A stretch of 64,000 bases of DNA, from positions 104,808,709 to 104,872,708 of the forward strand of contig CM066737.1 of assembly GCA_033961575.1 (NCBI GenBank), written 5' to 3'. Made by a program: the position numbers and the translations under genes. Below are positions 1-12,460 of the stretch, piece after piece. Under the pieces are notes generated by a model that worked only from the letters and a program-made list of their open reading frames with translations, was not told where the DNA came from and did no database searches. This DNA is from Aselliscus stoliczkanus (taxonomy: Eukaryota; Chordata; Mammalia; Chiroptera; Hipposideridae). Numbering within the stretch: the first letter of the stretch is position 1; every line of letters starts with the position of its first letter.

Positions 1-60
1 AACAGTGCCTGGCACATAGTAAGTACTCAATAAACAATTTTAAACAAAGGAATGAAAGAA
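1..60 (+). repeat. LINE-2 (L2) 3' terminus
   Basis: The opening bases carry the hallmark L2 3' end, CCTGGCACATAGTAAGTACT followed by CAATAAA and a degraded GAATGAA tail. It is an ancient, inert mammalian-wide LINE fragment cut by the window edge. Confidence 0.7.
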
Positions 61-1445
61 TATCCTTCTGGTGTGCTTCAACTTGTCCCTAAAGCTTCAA
101 GTTATTGCTGCAATGAATATTATACAACAATGACAAACTATGTTTTAAAAGAATATTTGATCATATATAAGAATACAGACTGGTGATGACGTTGGACAGA
201 AAAGGTAAAGCCCCAGAGTGTATATGGGCATAGTGTGCGTGGAGAAGGGCTCTGATATAAAAAATATCAACAGATTTAATCTCTTTGACTTCCCTTTTAA
301 TACTTTCCATATTTTCCAAATTTTTGACAACGAAGATAAAGCATTGTTTTCAAAAATGTGATTAAGAATTATTTTAAAGAATAATTTGCTTAGATATTAC
401 TTCCTCCATGAAATCTTTGCCATCTCCCCCAGGCAGGACCAATTACTCCTTCTGTAAAGGCAACATGGTATGTATCAGTCAGCTCTTGCCAAAGGAATGC
501 TGCATAACAAATCACCACGAACCTCAGTAACTTACAAGTACATGCCTTTATCTCATTGTCTTGGGTCTGCTTCAGGCTGGGGCTTGACTGGGCTGCTCTC
601 ATTCTTGGCCTGTAAACTTCTCCTAATGTGGCCTTCTCCTGGAAGAGATGAGTACAATCACATATGTCTCTCCAAGCCAAGGCTCAGGACTGGCCCATTG
701 TCCTTTACACCTATGTTCCATGGCCAAAACAAGCCACCCACCAAGTTCGTGTCAACGGGGCAGAGAACGATTCCTTCCATGGGGGTTGGTGGGAGTGGGA
801 AACTAAATAATTGCTGAATAATAGTTTCATCTACCAGAGTATAGGAGACAAAACACTGCCTCTGAGGTCTTTCAAACCTGGCTTTGGAAGCAGGCTTGAC
901 CATTTAAGAGCCATGCATGGGCTTTGGGACAATTTATTTAAGCCCACTTTCCGCTTTTGTTAACTGCAGATAATAAAATGCTTGGAAGAGGAGTTATGGC
1001 CTGTGTAGTGTTAGGATAGCTGTGTAGTGACACAGAAGTGTACCAGCCAGAACTCCTTCTAGACAACTGTAGTCAGCATGGACAAGTTAACCCCCATAGC
1101 ACCCAGTGTTAACTTGTTCCTATTCAAATGAGATGAACTGGCCGATATATTTGAGGAGAAATGTGCATCTCTTCCTAATTAAACAGAACCTGGATCACTT
1201 CAAAATAAAAATGTGGCCATTGCCTTCTGAGAAAACCAACAATGTAGCAGCTAGGAATGTGAGAGTTTAGTCTACACAGATTGGGTTCGCAGGCCTAATG
1301 AAGGTTCCCTAGAGTAAGCAATGGGAAAGATCACCATGTTGAGCCTGCTTGGAGGCCGTGGAGGTTGAGGTCAACCTTATCAATGGCATTTCGCTAACTC
1401 CACCTGGATTTGGAGACACTGTACTGACAAGATGAAGATTTAGAG
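61..1445. other. Unassigned non-coding sequence
   Basis: I see no recognisable gene or repeat here. Reading frames of 81-115 codons occur on both strands between about 390 and 903, but they overlap each other, show no domain and have no splice or polyadenylation context. I read them as chance frames. Confidence 0.5.
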
Positions 1446-1682
1446 CAGGGTTCCTCTATCTTGGCACTGTGGATACTTGGGGCCGGATCACGCTTTGTGA
1501 TGGGAGCTATCATGTATTGTATACCGTAGGGTGTTTATAGCAGTACCCCTGACCTCCATACACTAAATGCCAGTAGCACTCCACCTTCCCATGTCAGACT
1601 ACCAAAAATGTCTCATCTCTAGATATCCTTAAATGTCCCCTGGGGGCAAAAATCTTACCTGGTTGAGAATCACTGATTTGGA
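1446..1682 (-). mobile_element. MER20 (hAT-Charlie non-autonomous DNA transposon)
   Basis: On the minus strand the copy reads from CAGTGATTCTCAACCAGG through TGCCCCCAGGGGACATTT and a diverged middle to a degraded terminal repeat. This follows the ~219-bp MER20 layout as I remember it. Divergence is high, as expected of an element active in early placental mammals. Confidence 0.7.
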
Positions 1683-3041
1683 AGAAAATGGCCATGAATG
1701 AATTTCACAGTGGCATTATGGTGGCATTATGCTTGTGTCTCTACATCTTGAATATGGAGATACTGTTTTTCCAGGTGTTTCTTCTAAAGCTTTTCTGTTT
1801 GGAGTTCTGCATCAGAATGAGGAAATGGAAAGAATGCTTTTAAGGAACTCCTATTCTCTCATATCCTTCCTTCTTACTCACACCTGCTAGGGTTTTGTTT
1901 TTTGTTTTTTCCCTCTTCCTATTGAGAAATAAGTATTGTCTTATTGAATTGATTTAAGTTTCCACTTTATTCTATTTTCCTACTGTGCAAACTCAATAGA
2001 TATCTACTTTTTCATAACAATGAACAAAAAATACTTTTTGATGGTGGTTTATACTAGGTGGACTTCATTCAATAAAGCATTTCAAAGGGACTTAATTTTC
2101 TGAGCATCGCAAAAGTTCTAAAGGTATGTTAACCCCCCCCTCAAGAAAAGGGCTGTTAGGCGGAAGCCCCCAGGCCTTGTTTCCTTGAAGACTTTCCGTG
2201 GTTTGAGGGAAAAGCGGAAACTCTACGTGCGTTCTCTTGGCCTAAGCCACCAGGGAGTTAGCAGCTTAATTAATGTTTGTAAAACATTTTTTGAGACGAA
2301 AAATACCATTAACGCAAACCACTGCTATGAAAAGTGTTATTTTCAAAATCTCATCAGCACATTAGCATCTGTCTTAACTAATCCTGAGGGAAACAGAAAA
2401 GACTGGAGGTACCAAAGGGTGACAGAGGCGATGAGGAGGTCCCAACAGGACTCCGGGCGCCAGGGAAGGTGGCACTTGAGGTAATGATACATTCAGTAGC
2501 TGGCGTGCTGTACACAGTCCTGCTAGCCAGAGCAGCCGCAAACAGCTAATTATTTCTGGGGCTGAATAATGGAAATGTTTCTATTTGTTTTATGCCCCGG
2601 ATGTTGCTCAAACAAGAAATCAACAGTCTCAACTCCAGAGTGAGAACCAGGAGATAGAATTTGCCAGCTGGTAAGGGCACATCTGCTGACAGATTCAGAC
2701 AGGAAGGGGATGGGTCAGAGGCCATAAGGCCCAGGAATGTCCAAAATATAGGGCTCCTAGGCACAGATGAAGCCTTGGTGACATCCCTTCTGGGCATGGC
2801 CCTTTCCTGAGTCAGGGCTGTAGAAAAAGGCAGGGAGCGAACATCCATTTTACTGACATGGACTCATATAGAAAGGGTACCATGTATTTCAGGAGCTTGG
2901 AATTCGTAAAACTAAAAGGCAGATCAAGGCTGAGCTGAGCTGTTCCTTCCTGTATTTGGCCCTCACTCCTGCTTCTGCAGCCTGGCATCCTCGTGGTGGA
3001 CCCTGGGAGACAAAGCACGGCAGGGTGCTGTTGCAGCACTA
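1683..3041. other. Unassigned sequence with a CpG-retaining block
   Basis: No repeat or gene is recognised. The part at 2140-2560 keeps several CpGs in otherwise AT-rich DNA and contains no SINE or LTR signature. That makes it a candidate conserved non-coding element, but only by inference. A 99-codon frame at 2185-2484 shows no domain. Confidence 0.35.
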
Positions 3042-3057
3042 TGTTTCACCATTTTAA

Positions 3058-3187
3058 TCTATTTATTTATTTATTTATTTATTTATTTATTTTGAGGACA
3101 ATGTCACTGGCCCTCACATGTGGCATTCGAACCGGGGCCGCTGGCTTCCCAAGCCAGCGCTTAACGACTGTGCCACTCGGCTGGCCC
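3058..3187 (-). mobile_element. Short tRNA-derived SINE (head-only, 'type A')
   Basis: In reverse complement this is the ~95-bp tRNA-like head GGCCAGCCGAGTGGC...GGTTCGAAT...GGGCCAGTGACATTG followed by an (ATAA)n tail, which is the (TTTA)n run at 3061-3092. An imperfect 16-bp target duplication flanks it (TGTTTCACCATTTTAA at 3042 and TGTTTTACCACTTTAA at 3188), showing L1-type retrotransposition. The head resembles class II (Ser/Leu) tRNAs, with GGCCGAGTGG and GGTTCGA acting as the pol III A and B boxes. Confidence 0.9.
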
Positions 3188-3699
3188 TGTTTTACCACTT
3201 TAAATGCTTCAGAAGAAACCAGGAAGCTGTTGGAACACCTACTACCAAGACTTCAGGCGTCTTGCTTCTCCCTCTCTCTCCAAACTAACTCCATCTATGG
3301 GACCAAGTCTGTCCCAAATCGCTATTCCCTTGTGTCTGGAGACTTGTCCCAACGACCTTCAAATTGCATAATCCTTAACTAGTGGAATTACTGACAAGAG
3401 GGGAGCTTGATTAAACTTGGAAAAATGTGCATTTCTTTGCAAGTCCGTCCTAAACTTCTATAATTGAGCACTTTTTTCTTTAATACTTCAGGGGGAAAAT
3501 TGTAAACATGTATGCTTCTCAGGAATGTAATTTAAGCTTAGTATTAAGTTTGAAGTCATATTAATTCACCCTTCATTCCAGTCTTGGTAATAAATGGACT
3601 TGATTTTTCCACAAATCGTGGTATCTGTGGCTTTCCTATAGGAGCTATTGTACTTGGAATCAGAGTGCCTCACCAGATTTGCTGTCCTTATGGATTTGA

Positions 3700-4345
3700 G
3701 TAAATTGAACAGACACACAAATTAGGTTACTTTGCTCTCTTTCATAGACCGTCCACTGTATTTCAAATGAAAGTCAAGCTCCTCCCCAAAATATACAGGC
3801 CTTGTAAATTCTAGCCCTTGCCTACCCTTGGGCTGCTCTTGCCTTCATATGCTCCGTCAACACTGCCTTTGTTCTCTGCTCCAGAGACATCCACCTACAT
3901 TTGCTATTCCTAGAATGCCTACCTCTGTATCCTACACCTGCTTGGAGCCTTCTTGTCCTTCAGTCTTAGCTTTCCTCAGAGAGAACTTCCTGACAACTCC
4001 AACTAAAGCATTCCTTTCCCCAATTACTCACTATCTCTTTAACTTATGATATTTTTATAGCACTTATTACTTTCTTATTCATGTATGTCCTCACTTGTAT
4101 ATATCTATTATATACAGGGTGACCATGCAATGTATTACCCAAATTGAGACAGCTTTGAGAATGAGAGCTATTAATAATGAGGCTGGACAATGAAATAATA
4201 GGGACATCAGGTGTACGGATCACTGGAGGTGTAACCCACTAGAGAATGTAACCTTCCTCAGGGCATGGACTTCGTTTAGCTTCTTCACTGTTGCTCCACA
4301 GAACATGGAACTGTGCCCCTCACTGGTAGGCACTTATTGTCGAAA
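3700..4345 (+). repeat. L2 LINE 3' region, interrupted
   Basis: The stretch has the L2 3' layout: GAACTTCCTGACAACTCCA, then CACTTATTAC, and after a break GGGCATGGACTTCGT...GGTAGGCACTTA. The ~120 bp at about 4118-4236, starting CAGGGTGACCATGCAATG, interrupt it and look like an old non-autonomous DNA transposon that I cannot name. The reading frame at 3828-4049 belongs to the L2 remnant and is not a gene. Confidence 0.6.
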
Positions 4346-5334
4346 GAGGGGCATACACATGCATAGATTTACGTGTTTAACTTATCCATGTAACTTTTGC
4401 ATTTTTTTTATCTATTAAGATATATGTACATATATTTATAATTTTAAGAAACCAGAGTACACAATTATATCAATCTTATGGGGCCTATATAATAAGTATA
4501 AATGGACAGACACTGAAAAAAAAACAAAAAACAGAAAAAATTCAAAGTGTTCATCTTTTACAATATTGGTACAATGGTTGGCTTTTTCTTTTCAACCTCT
4601 CCTATCTCTGTTACAAAATATTACCTGTTAAATTTTCTGGACAGCACATGTGCACACACTGTGTGGCTACTCATGTGGTGGGAAAAACTTTGATAAGGAC
4701 AGGGACACCTGCAATGAACATTCCCAGGGTGAGACATCCATTTTCGCGAAGCTCTAAACATTTTGAACTTCTGGGTGCTAAATGTGCTAGGGACTCCATC
4801 ATTTCTTACCTGGATGTCGGCAATAGAATCTCGGTCACAGGAAGCGTTAGCCCGTGCCATCACTGACCTGGATACAGGACCATCAGGTGGTCTTGGGTGG
4901 GCTTAGGCCCACACTTGCACTGACCTCAAGGCCAGCGATGGCCGCCGGGAACTGCCAGAGATTGACTCCCTGTCATCTCCTGGAATGCCCTGAGGAACAC
5001 ACTGTGGAACACGGGTTTGGGACATGAGTCACTCTCCCTACGCCCCATTCCATTCCCGGGTGACTGGGGTCATGAGGGCACCATGCAAAACACCTGTGTA
5101 CTTGCAGAACTCTGCGGTGAGGGGATGCTTGCAAAAAGCCCATGGTTAATCACACACTTAGGATAATAGAAGAAACCAGCTGGATACGGGAAATTTGTCT
5201 CCCAATGAGAGGGAGAAATCCCTTTACCTCTCTATCAGGGGACAGGGAAAACCACTGCTAGCCGGGAGTGTTCAGGACACATTAATTTAACTTCAACTAG
5301 CCAAAAACAAGGGAAGCAAAAACCAGAGTCTTCA

Positions 5335-5761
5335 GGCCGGCCGAGTAGCGCACTGGTTAAGAGCTGGTTTGGGATGCCAGCGGCCCTGGTTCGGATCCCA
5401 CATATAAGGGCGTGACACTGCCCTCTATAGCTAACAACAGCTCCTGGAGCTGGGCTGTGCGAGCCCCGGCAACAGTGTAGGCTGCAGCCCCTGCTGCTGT
5501 GGGCTGCCATAGGCTACAGTGAGTGGTTGGCAGCAGCGTGAGCTGCCAATAGCCGCAGTGAGCGACCATCCAGAGGCTGGCGACCGATCTGCCTCATCCA
5601 GGAAGAGCGCAATGATAATACCAACATGGGCCAATGAAGCAACGTCCTCCACAACTAGACTGAAGAACAAAAGGACAGCAACTTGTCTGTTCCCCTTCCC
5701 CGATTCCCCAACGCTGTTCCCCTCCCCCAATTCCCCAATAAAATCTTTAAAACAAACATAC
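5335..5761 (+). mobile_element. Long tRNA-derived T+ SINE ('type B')
   Basis: Full-length copy: tRNA-like head GGCCGGCCGAGTAGCGCACT, then GGTTCGGATCC, a GC-rich ~200-bp body with CTGCAGC/GTGAGC sub-repeats, and a tail of CCCCAATAAAATCTTTAAAA. AATAAA followed by TCTTT (a pol III terminator) is the T+ SINE arrangement. The target duplication CCAGAGTCTTCA lies at 5323 and 5762. It sits inside the minisatellite and postdates it. Confidence 0.93.
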
Positions 5762-7978
5762 CCAGAGTCTTCAAAACAATGATTACAAAGACATTTGAAG
5801 GTAACAATGCCTATTTGAGTTTATGTCACATCATCTCATACCTGAGTCCTACCGAGGACCTGAACAGGATACCTACAAAAACAAAAAATATGGCAACACA
5901 GTGTTAGGGCCATCATCCTCGCTCCCAGGTATGAAGATCAGGGAATCCGGGGTGTGGCCGGGTCCCTTGCCCATCCCTCACCTCAATACCTGCTGCTGCG
6001 TGCCTCATCAATGACAACTGATAGGCTCACAGTGAGTTTTCATAGGAACCTGAGAGAAAAGGGAAACTAGATTTAGCACAAATATTGTTTCAGCGTGGCA
6101 CCCCTGCAGTGTCCAAGGCAATGGGGTCAAAGTGAGACCCATTCAGATTACAGGGATCGCTGCAGAAATCTGAGGTCAAAGACGAATAAAAGACACCGTC
6201 TTCTTTTGAAGAGAGGCCTGCAAGATATCCATGGTCAATAATGCAGAGATGGACTGCCTCACCAATGAGCCGGTCGTCTGCCTAGCCATGGATCACTATG
6301 CATACAGAGGAAGGCTCTGAAGCAGGGAGACAGTCACATCCCAAGCTCACTGGTATTGTGTAGTCCAGTGAATTCTGAACTGCATACAGGCCAAACACCC
6401 ATGTCACACAGACTCTTGCAAACCTACTTATATACATGAAGAGAAGGGGCTCTCCTGAGTTCATGTCACATCATCTCATACCTGTACTCCATGAAAGGAC
6501 TTAGTGAGACACTGGAAAGATAGCAAGGTAACACTGTGGTAGGGAAACCATGATCACTTACCTGAAAAACTGCAGATCAGGTATGCTGCTGGGTGCTGAA
6601 GGCACACGCTATCACTTACCTGGATATAAGGAATGTCCCTATCATGGTCATTATGAGGTTCATGGTGTTATCATGAGAGTTGCCTGGAAAACATCGTGAC
6701 AAATGTGTCTCAGTCACATCTTCTCATCCTTGGCCCTGAAAATGTCCCAGTTGTGTGTCATCAGTTTAGGACCTATCAACCCTACCTGGAAACTTACACT
6801 CCTCTTAGCTTTAGGCCATTTGTAGAGACTCTGTCTTCTTTTCCTGGATCCACTGAAAAAAAAACCAAAGTGATTAGTATGACTCTTGGCTCCAGGAGAA
6901 TCCCCAGGATATCTCAAATCCCTCGACAAACACACAGTGAAACATAAATGTTCTCTATACTATAACATGGTATATTAACGAGAGTGGCTAGAATGTGAGG
7001 ACTCTATGATGTCTTACCTGACGGCCAGCCAACAATTCATGGTAACAATTAGCATGAGGACACATATCTTGGATACATGAATGTAAGTTTGCTGGAGTCA
7101 GTAAAAACACTATCATTTGTGCCTGTAAATAAACACATGGTAAAACCAAATTCAAGCAATTGACATCAGTGAACTAGATACATAAAGATCAGATGGTCTG
7201 ATGTAGTGAAGGTACATCTCATCACATACCTGGATACCAGAAATATGCCCCCTTAACGACCATTATCAGGTTCATTGTGATCTCTTGACAGGAACCTAAA
7301 AGACACATTATGATAGATATGTAAATGGATGCAACTTGCTGTACCAGGGCACCTACAAATAACCTTGGTCACTTCATCATTATGAGAACATTGACTCTAC
7401 CTCAATACCTGCAGTACTCCAAGGTCAAAGCACTGCCAGATCAGACAGTATTTCTTCATGGGACACGTACAAAATTTTCCATGGTTACTGCTGTGGTTGA
7501 GGATATAATGATAATTACTTGCATACGGCCATTGCACAACACTCCCAGGGTTAAACAAAAAAAAACTTTCTCTAAAGTATAAAAGGTCAACACTAATGGA
7601 TTTTAGAACTGGGAAGTACACTCTCATTTTCTACCTGAAAACCTGAAAGACATCATGGTAAAAACAACTCTTGGAGATACCATCATCACTTACCTGGCTC
7701 TTTGAAGATCTGATGACCTGTGCTATAGTTTAGGCCCACACAATCACTTACCTGCATACCAGCAACAGCCCCTGTTAACATCAGTGGTAGGCTTACTGTG
7801 ATCTTTTGAGAGGAACCTGGACAAGTCATTATAAAATGTGCATTAAAGAACCTAAATTTTCTACCAGGAGACCTACAAATAACCTTGATCACTTTGTCAT
7901 TATGGGACATATCAACTTTACCTGGATACTTGTAGCAATCCAATGTCAAGACCAATATAGATAAAACCAGCATTTCTT

Positions 7979-8392
7979 TTCTTTTTAAAGATTTTTTTTA
8001 TTGGGGAATTGGGGGAGCGGAACAGACAAATTGCTGTCTTTTTGTTCTTCCGTCTAGTTGCGGAAGACGTTGCTACACTGGCCCATGTTGGTATCGTCAT
8101 TACGCTCTTCCCGGATGAGGCAGATCGGTTGCGGGCCTCTGGATGGTCGCTCACCACAGCTATTGGCAGCTCACGCTGGCTGCCGGCCACTCACTGTAGC
8201 CTGTGGCAGCCCACTGCAGCAGGGGCTGCAGCTATGCCGTCCCGGAGACTCACAGCAGCCCAGCTCCTGGTGGAGCTGTTGTTCACCATCTTAGCTGTAG
8301 AGGGCAGTGTCACTGGCCCTCATATGTGGGACCGAACTGGGGCCACTGGCGTCCCAAGCCAGCTCTTAATCAATGCGCCACTCAGCCGGCCC
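7979..8392 (-). mobile_element. Long T+ SINE (type B)
   Basis: Reverse-strand copy, from the poly-T and ATTGGGGAATT end to CCACTCAGCCGGCCC. The perfect 16-bp target duplication AAAACCAGCATTTCTT is at 7963 and 8393. It lacks part of the usual 3' CAACGCTGTTCCCC block. It interrupts the minisatellite. Confidence 0.93.
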
Positions 8393-10173
8393 AAAACCAG
8401 CATTTCTTGATTGAACGCCTGTAAAAAAAGCTACGAATAGTACTTTGTTGGGGATCACCATGATCAATACCTAGATATGTGATATCCTTCAACACTCTCA
8501 ATATTAAACATAACTTTTTCCAAAATATATAAAGTGAAAACTCATGTTTTCTAGAGTTCCTAAGACTCTATCATTTCTTACCTAAATGTCTGCAAAAATA
8601 ATCATGTGAGAAGTGTTTGGATCATCGCCTCTTGCCTAATATCTGAAGATCACATGGTTTAGGCCCACATCATACTTACCCAATACCAGCAATGTCCCTT
8701 CTTAACATTGAGAGGCTCACCACAATGTCCTGACATGAACCTGAAAACATTGTGAAGAATGTGTTTGATAGACATCATATTCTACATGTACATTTGCCGA
8801 TTACCTTGGTCAACTATATCATTTTGGGTGTCATCCACACTACCTGGATACTTGCAGAACTGCAAGGCTAAACAAACCCTAGGAAGAGATACTCTCCTCT
8901 CTTGAAGGAATACGCAGTGGTGCGCTATATGGTAAATTACCTGGATACCTGCATTTTGTTCTATCATTAAAAGGACTAAATACAGTATTTCTAATCAAGA
9001 AACAACACAATTTCATTCTTATTAGTATTATTAGGGGCATATTAATTTATTATGCCAAAAATAAGGTAAATATAAGAGACTTGAAAACATTAGTTATGTA
9101 GATATCTGAATATAAGAAAGTCTCTAATGAGTTGACATCACATCATTTCATACCTGGAGACTAACAAAGACATTAACAGGTTACCTGACAACGAACATGG
9201 TAATCCAAGTGCCAGGGACACCATCCTCACTAACCAAGATACTGGAGATCAAATAGTCCATACTGTGGTCAGACCCACTTCTCACTTATCTGCTTAAGAG
9301 AAAGATTCTGTTAACCATTGTTAGGTACCCTGTGTACTCTTCATAGGAACTTGAAAAAAACAAATGGGATAAATTCACACCTTGTTCTACCAGGAACATC
9401 ACCCTGTTCACATCCATTATTATTGAATACATCATTTCTACCTAGATACTTGCATTAAATGAAGGTTAACAACATTGTCACCAGAGATCATTTCTTGACT
9501 GGATATCTGCAAAACTCCCATCATTACTACTGTGGTGAGAAACGCCACACTTACCTGCATGATTGATCCCTCATCGTGCACAGGGTTAAACATACAGTTC
9601 CTCTAAAATATAAAAAGTGTAAACTTGTGGTTTCTAGAATTGGTAAGGACTCCATCATTCATACCTGAATACCTGCAACAAAATCATGCTAACAAGAAAT
9701 GTTAGGGACACCATCTTCACTTGCCCAGATAAATGAAGATCAGTTGGTCTGTGCTGTGGTTTAGGCCCACATCATCATTTACCTCAGTATCCGCTAGGTA
9801 CCTTGTTAACTACCATTGATAGGCTTCCCATGATGTCTTCACATGAACTGAAAAACATGTTATGGAACATATTCAGTACACATCCTGTTCTACCTATATA
9901 CCTACAGAATCCCTTGGTCAATTATATATTTTGGAACTCAATTTTACCTGGATAACTGTAGGTTAAACCCTAGTGAGAGATACCTTTCTTTCTTGAAGGG
10001 ATACCTGCAATAATTTCATGGTCAATACTGTTGTGATGGACAATATGACAAATTACCTGGATACCTGCATACCTGTTATTACTGTGACTATATAAAAGAA
10101 AACCATTATCTTTAGATAAGAACACAGTTAATTCTTATGCTTACTAGTATTGTTCAGGACAAATTAATTTCTT

Positions 10174-10285
10174 TTTTTTTTTTTCTTTTTTGAGGGCAGT
10201 GTCACTGGCCCTCGTATGTGGGACTGAACCGGGGCCGCTGGCTTCCCAAGCTAGCGCTTAACCACCACGCCACTCAGCTGGCCCT
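10174..10285 (-). mobile_element. Short head-only SINE (type A)
   Basis: Poly-T, then GAGGGCAGTGTCACTGGCCC through to CCACTCAGCTGGCCCT. The 18-bp target duplication AGGACAAATTAATTTCTT is perfect (10156 and 10286). It accounts for ~130 bp of the longer spacing between two higher-order units of the array. Confidence 0.93.
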
Positions 10286-11519
10286 AGGACAAATTAATTT
10301 CTTAACTGTATACATGCCAAAAACAAGTTTACTATAAGAGTCTTGGGAAGATCATTAATTACCTAGATGTCTGAAAATAACAAAAGTCTCTAGTGAGTTA
10401 ATGTCCTTTTATATCATACCTCTTTGTTAGCAAAGACCTTAACAGGATACCTGCAAAAAACGTGGTGACACATGTGGAGGGGACAACATCCTTGCTTACT
10501 TAGATATCGGAGATAAGATAGTTTAAATTGTGGTAAGTCCCACTTTACCACGTACCAAGTTACTAACAATGTCCCAATAATTACCAATAGGTTTCACTGT
10601 AATCTGTTGACTAGAATAGAAAGAAAACACATGCAACAAGTCTGCTTAAGGAAACAACTTATTCTATGATGACACTTGCAAAGAATCTTGGTCTTTTCCA
10701 TCACTGAGGGAACCACCAACACTACCTGCACGTGGCAGTACTTCAAGGACAACTACATTCTTGGAGACACCGTCACCTCTTGACAGAGCACATGTAAAAA
10801 TCTTATGATCGATACTGTGATGTGGAACAGTAGGATACCTTACCTGCACATACCTCCATTACTCCCTAGGTTAAACACACATTATAAATAAATTCTTACA
10901 CTGTAAAGGTCAATGTTTACTAGATTTGGTTTAAACAATATCATTTTCTGTTGGAATACCTTTAAAAAAAACATGGTACACAACGGTAAGACACACCATT
11001 CCCATCTGAAGCTCAGATATTTAAAGGGTGTTTAAGGCCAAATTGTCACTTACCTGGATATAAGCAAAGCCCCTGTTAACAATCATTATGAAGTCACCCT
11101 GATTTCTTTATTGGACCCTGAAAACACATTGTGAAAAATGTGTATCTATGGATACACATTTTCCACATGGACGCAGCAAATAACCTCCTTCACTTCCATC
11201 ACTGCAGGACCCACCCACCTAACTTGATTTTTCCAGGATTCAAGGTCTATCCCTACCTGAGAGACACCATCATCTCTTGCCTGCCCCTCTATAAAATCCT
11301 ATGGTTACAACTGTGAAGCAGGATTCCAGGATAATTACTTGGATAAATGCAAATTATTCAAGACTCACATAGTTAAACATAACTTTTCTATAAAACATAA
11401 AATAGTAGAATAACACAATTGCTATGATTGGCAAAACATTATCATTTCTTACCTGAATAGCTGCTAAGAACTCATATGGTAAAACAAGTTTAGGCAATCC
11501 AACATTACTTACCCACATA

Positions 11520-12460
11520 TGGCGGGGAGGAAAATAAAGAAGGGAGACAGTGGAGACACCTGGGGAGTTAAAGAGAAAAAAGTGTTACACTTTATTGCCA
11601 GAGCATGTTCATTTTATAGGGATTCTTGACCATTACCTCAATCACTTGAGTTTGGTGGTTTCTAGTTCCCAGGATTTACTCAGTCTTTACTTCCCTGTAA
11701 TTGCTCTAGGATACACTGGCCTCTTCTATGTTAAAGATTCACCTATCTCTACATATCGCCTAAAGAGTGGTTCCCATGACTACCTAGCCACTATCCCAAA
11801 TTCCAGCAGCTAGACTCACAGGGCGTAAACTAGGAGTGGCTGTGTTTAGGGTAAAAGCATCTAAAATCTATTCCTATGTAAATACAATATTTAGTAGCTA
11901 AAGGAAGTCTTAAACATCTTTTGTCTTAGGAGGGCTACATAATTACAATAGAGGGTAGCATCAGTTTCTCAGTCAAAGCTTCAGTATCTGTTAAAGAATT
12001 AACAAAAGTTGTTAATTAACATACCCTATGGTTAGCAAGTAGCCTCTTACCGGAACTCTCAGGGCCTGAAGACCTTTAATCTTCTAGGAGACCATTCACA
12101 GCAGGGCCCTTAGGCCACAAGGCAGGCTTCTTGGCCTATGTTGTCAGAGGTCTGTGCCTCAGATTCCAAGGGGTTTGAGTCCCCAATATCTCAGTTCAGG
12201 GGTCCCCTCGGGTTTTAGTCTGTTTTCGAGAGTTTCCTTCTCTTTAGGAAATCTTGCCCCGTCTTGACTTACACAGCCAGCTATCATCAGGGTACCCCAG
12301 GAACTTGTCACAAATGCAGTGAATGTATTGTCTCCTATAGGAGGAAAGGCACATGGGTTCATAGAGGCAGGAGATATTACATGACCAACCATAAGGCAGC
12401 ACTCCAAACATCCAGTGCTGAGCAGGGCTATGTGACCTTGTCAGATGTCAGCCCCCAGCA
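11520..12460 (-). mobile_element. Old, diverged LTR related to the 13.5 and 48.7 kb solo LTRs
   Basis: It aligns by eye in the same order with the two better preserved LTRs: GGAGACA near the start, TTATAGGGATTC, GTGGCTGTGTTTAGGGTAAA, GGCCTGAAGAC, GTCTGTGCCTCAG, and GAGGAAAGGCACATGGGTTC. It is shorter and more diverged, its ends are degraded, and I see no target duplication. It breaks the minisatellite into two parts. The frames at 11550-11813 and 12159-12467 are read through LTR sequence. Confidence 0.75.

Larger units (their letters stand above)
4620..11519 (-). repeat. Degenerate ~58-60 bp minisatellite array with higher-order structure (part 1)
   Basis: The motif CTTACCTGGATACCTGCA, followed by CCATGGTCA, a TGTGGTTAGG-like piece and ACACCATCATC, recurs in decayed form across the region. 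I find at least 25 occurrences of a YTACCTGRATA-like core, for example at 4805, 4863, 6557, 6615, 7226, 7690, 7748, 8841, 8937, 9661, 9947, 10055, 11050 and 11450. Adjacent units are often 58 bp apart (4805/4863, 6557/6615, 7690/7748). Longer blocks repeat at ~1.1 kb: 8578 to 9661, 8841 to 9947, and 8937 to 10055. On the minus strand each unit reads TGCAG-GTATCCAG-GTAAG, so acceptor-like and donor-like sites recur. Inserted SINEs lie at 5335, 7979 and 10174. No long reading frame crosses it. I do not recognise the family. Strand is given for the splice-like orientation only. Confidence 0.75.
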
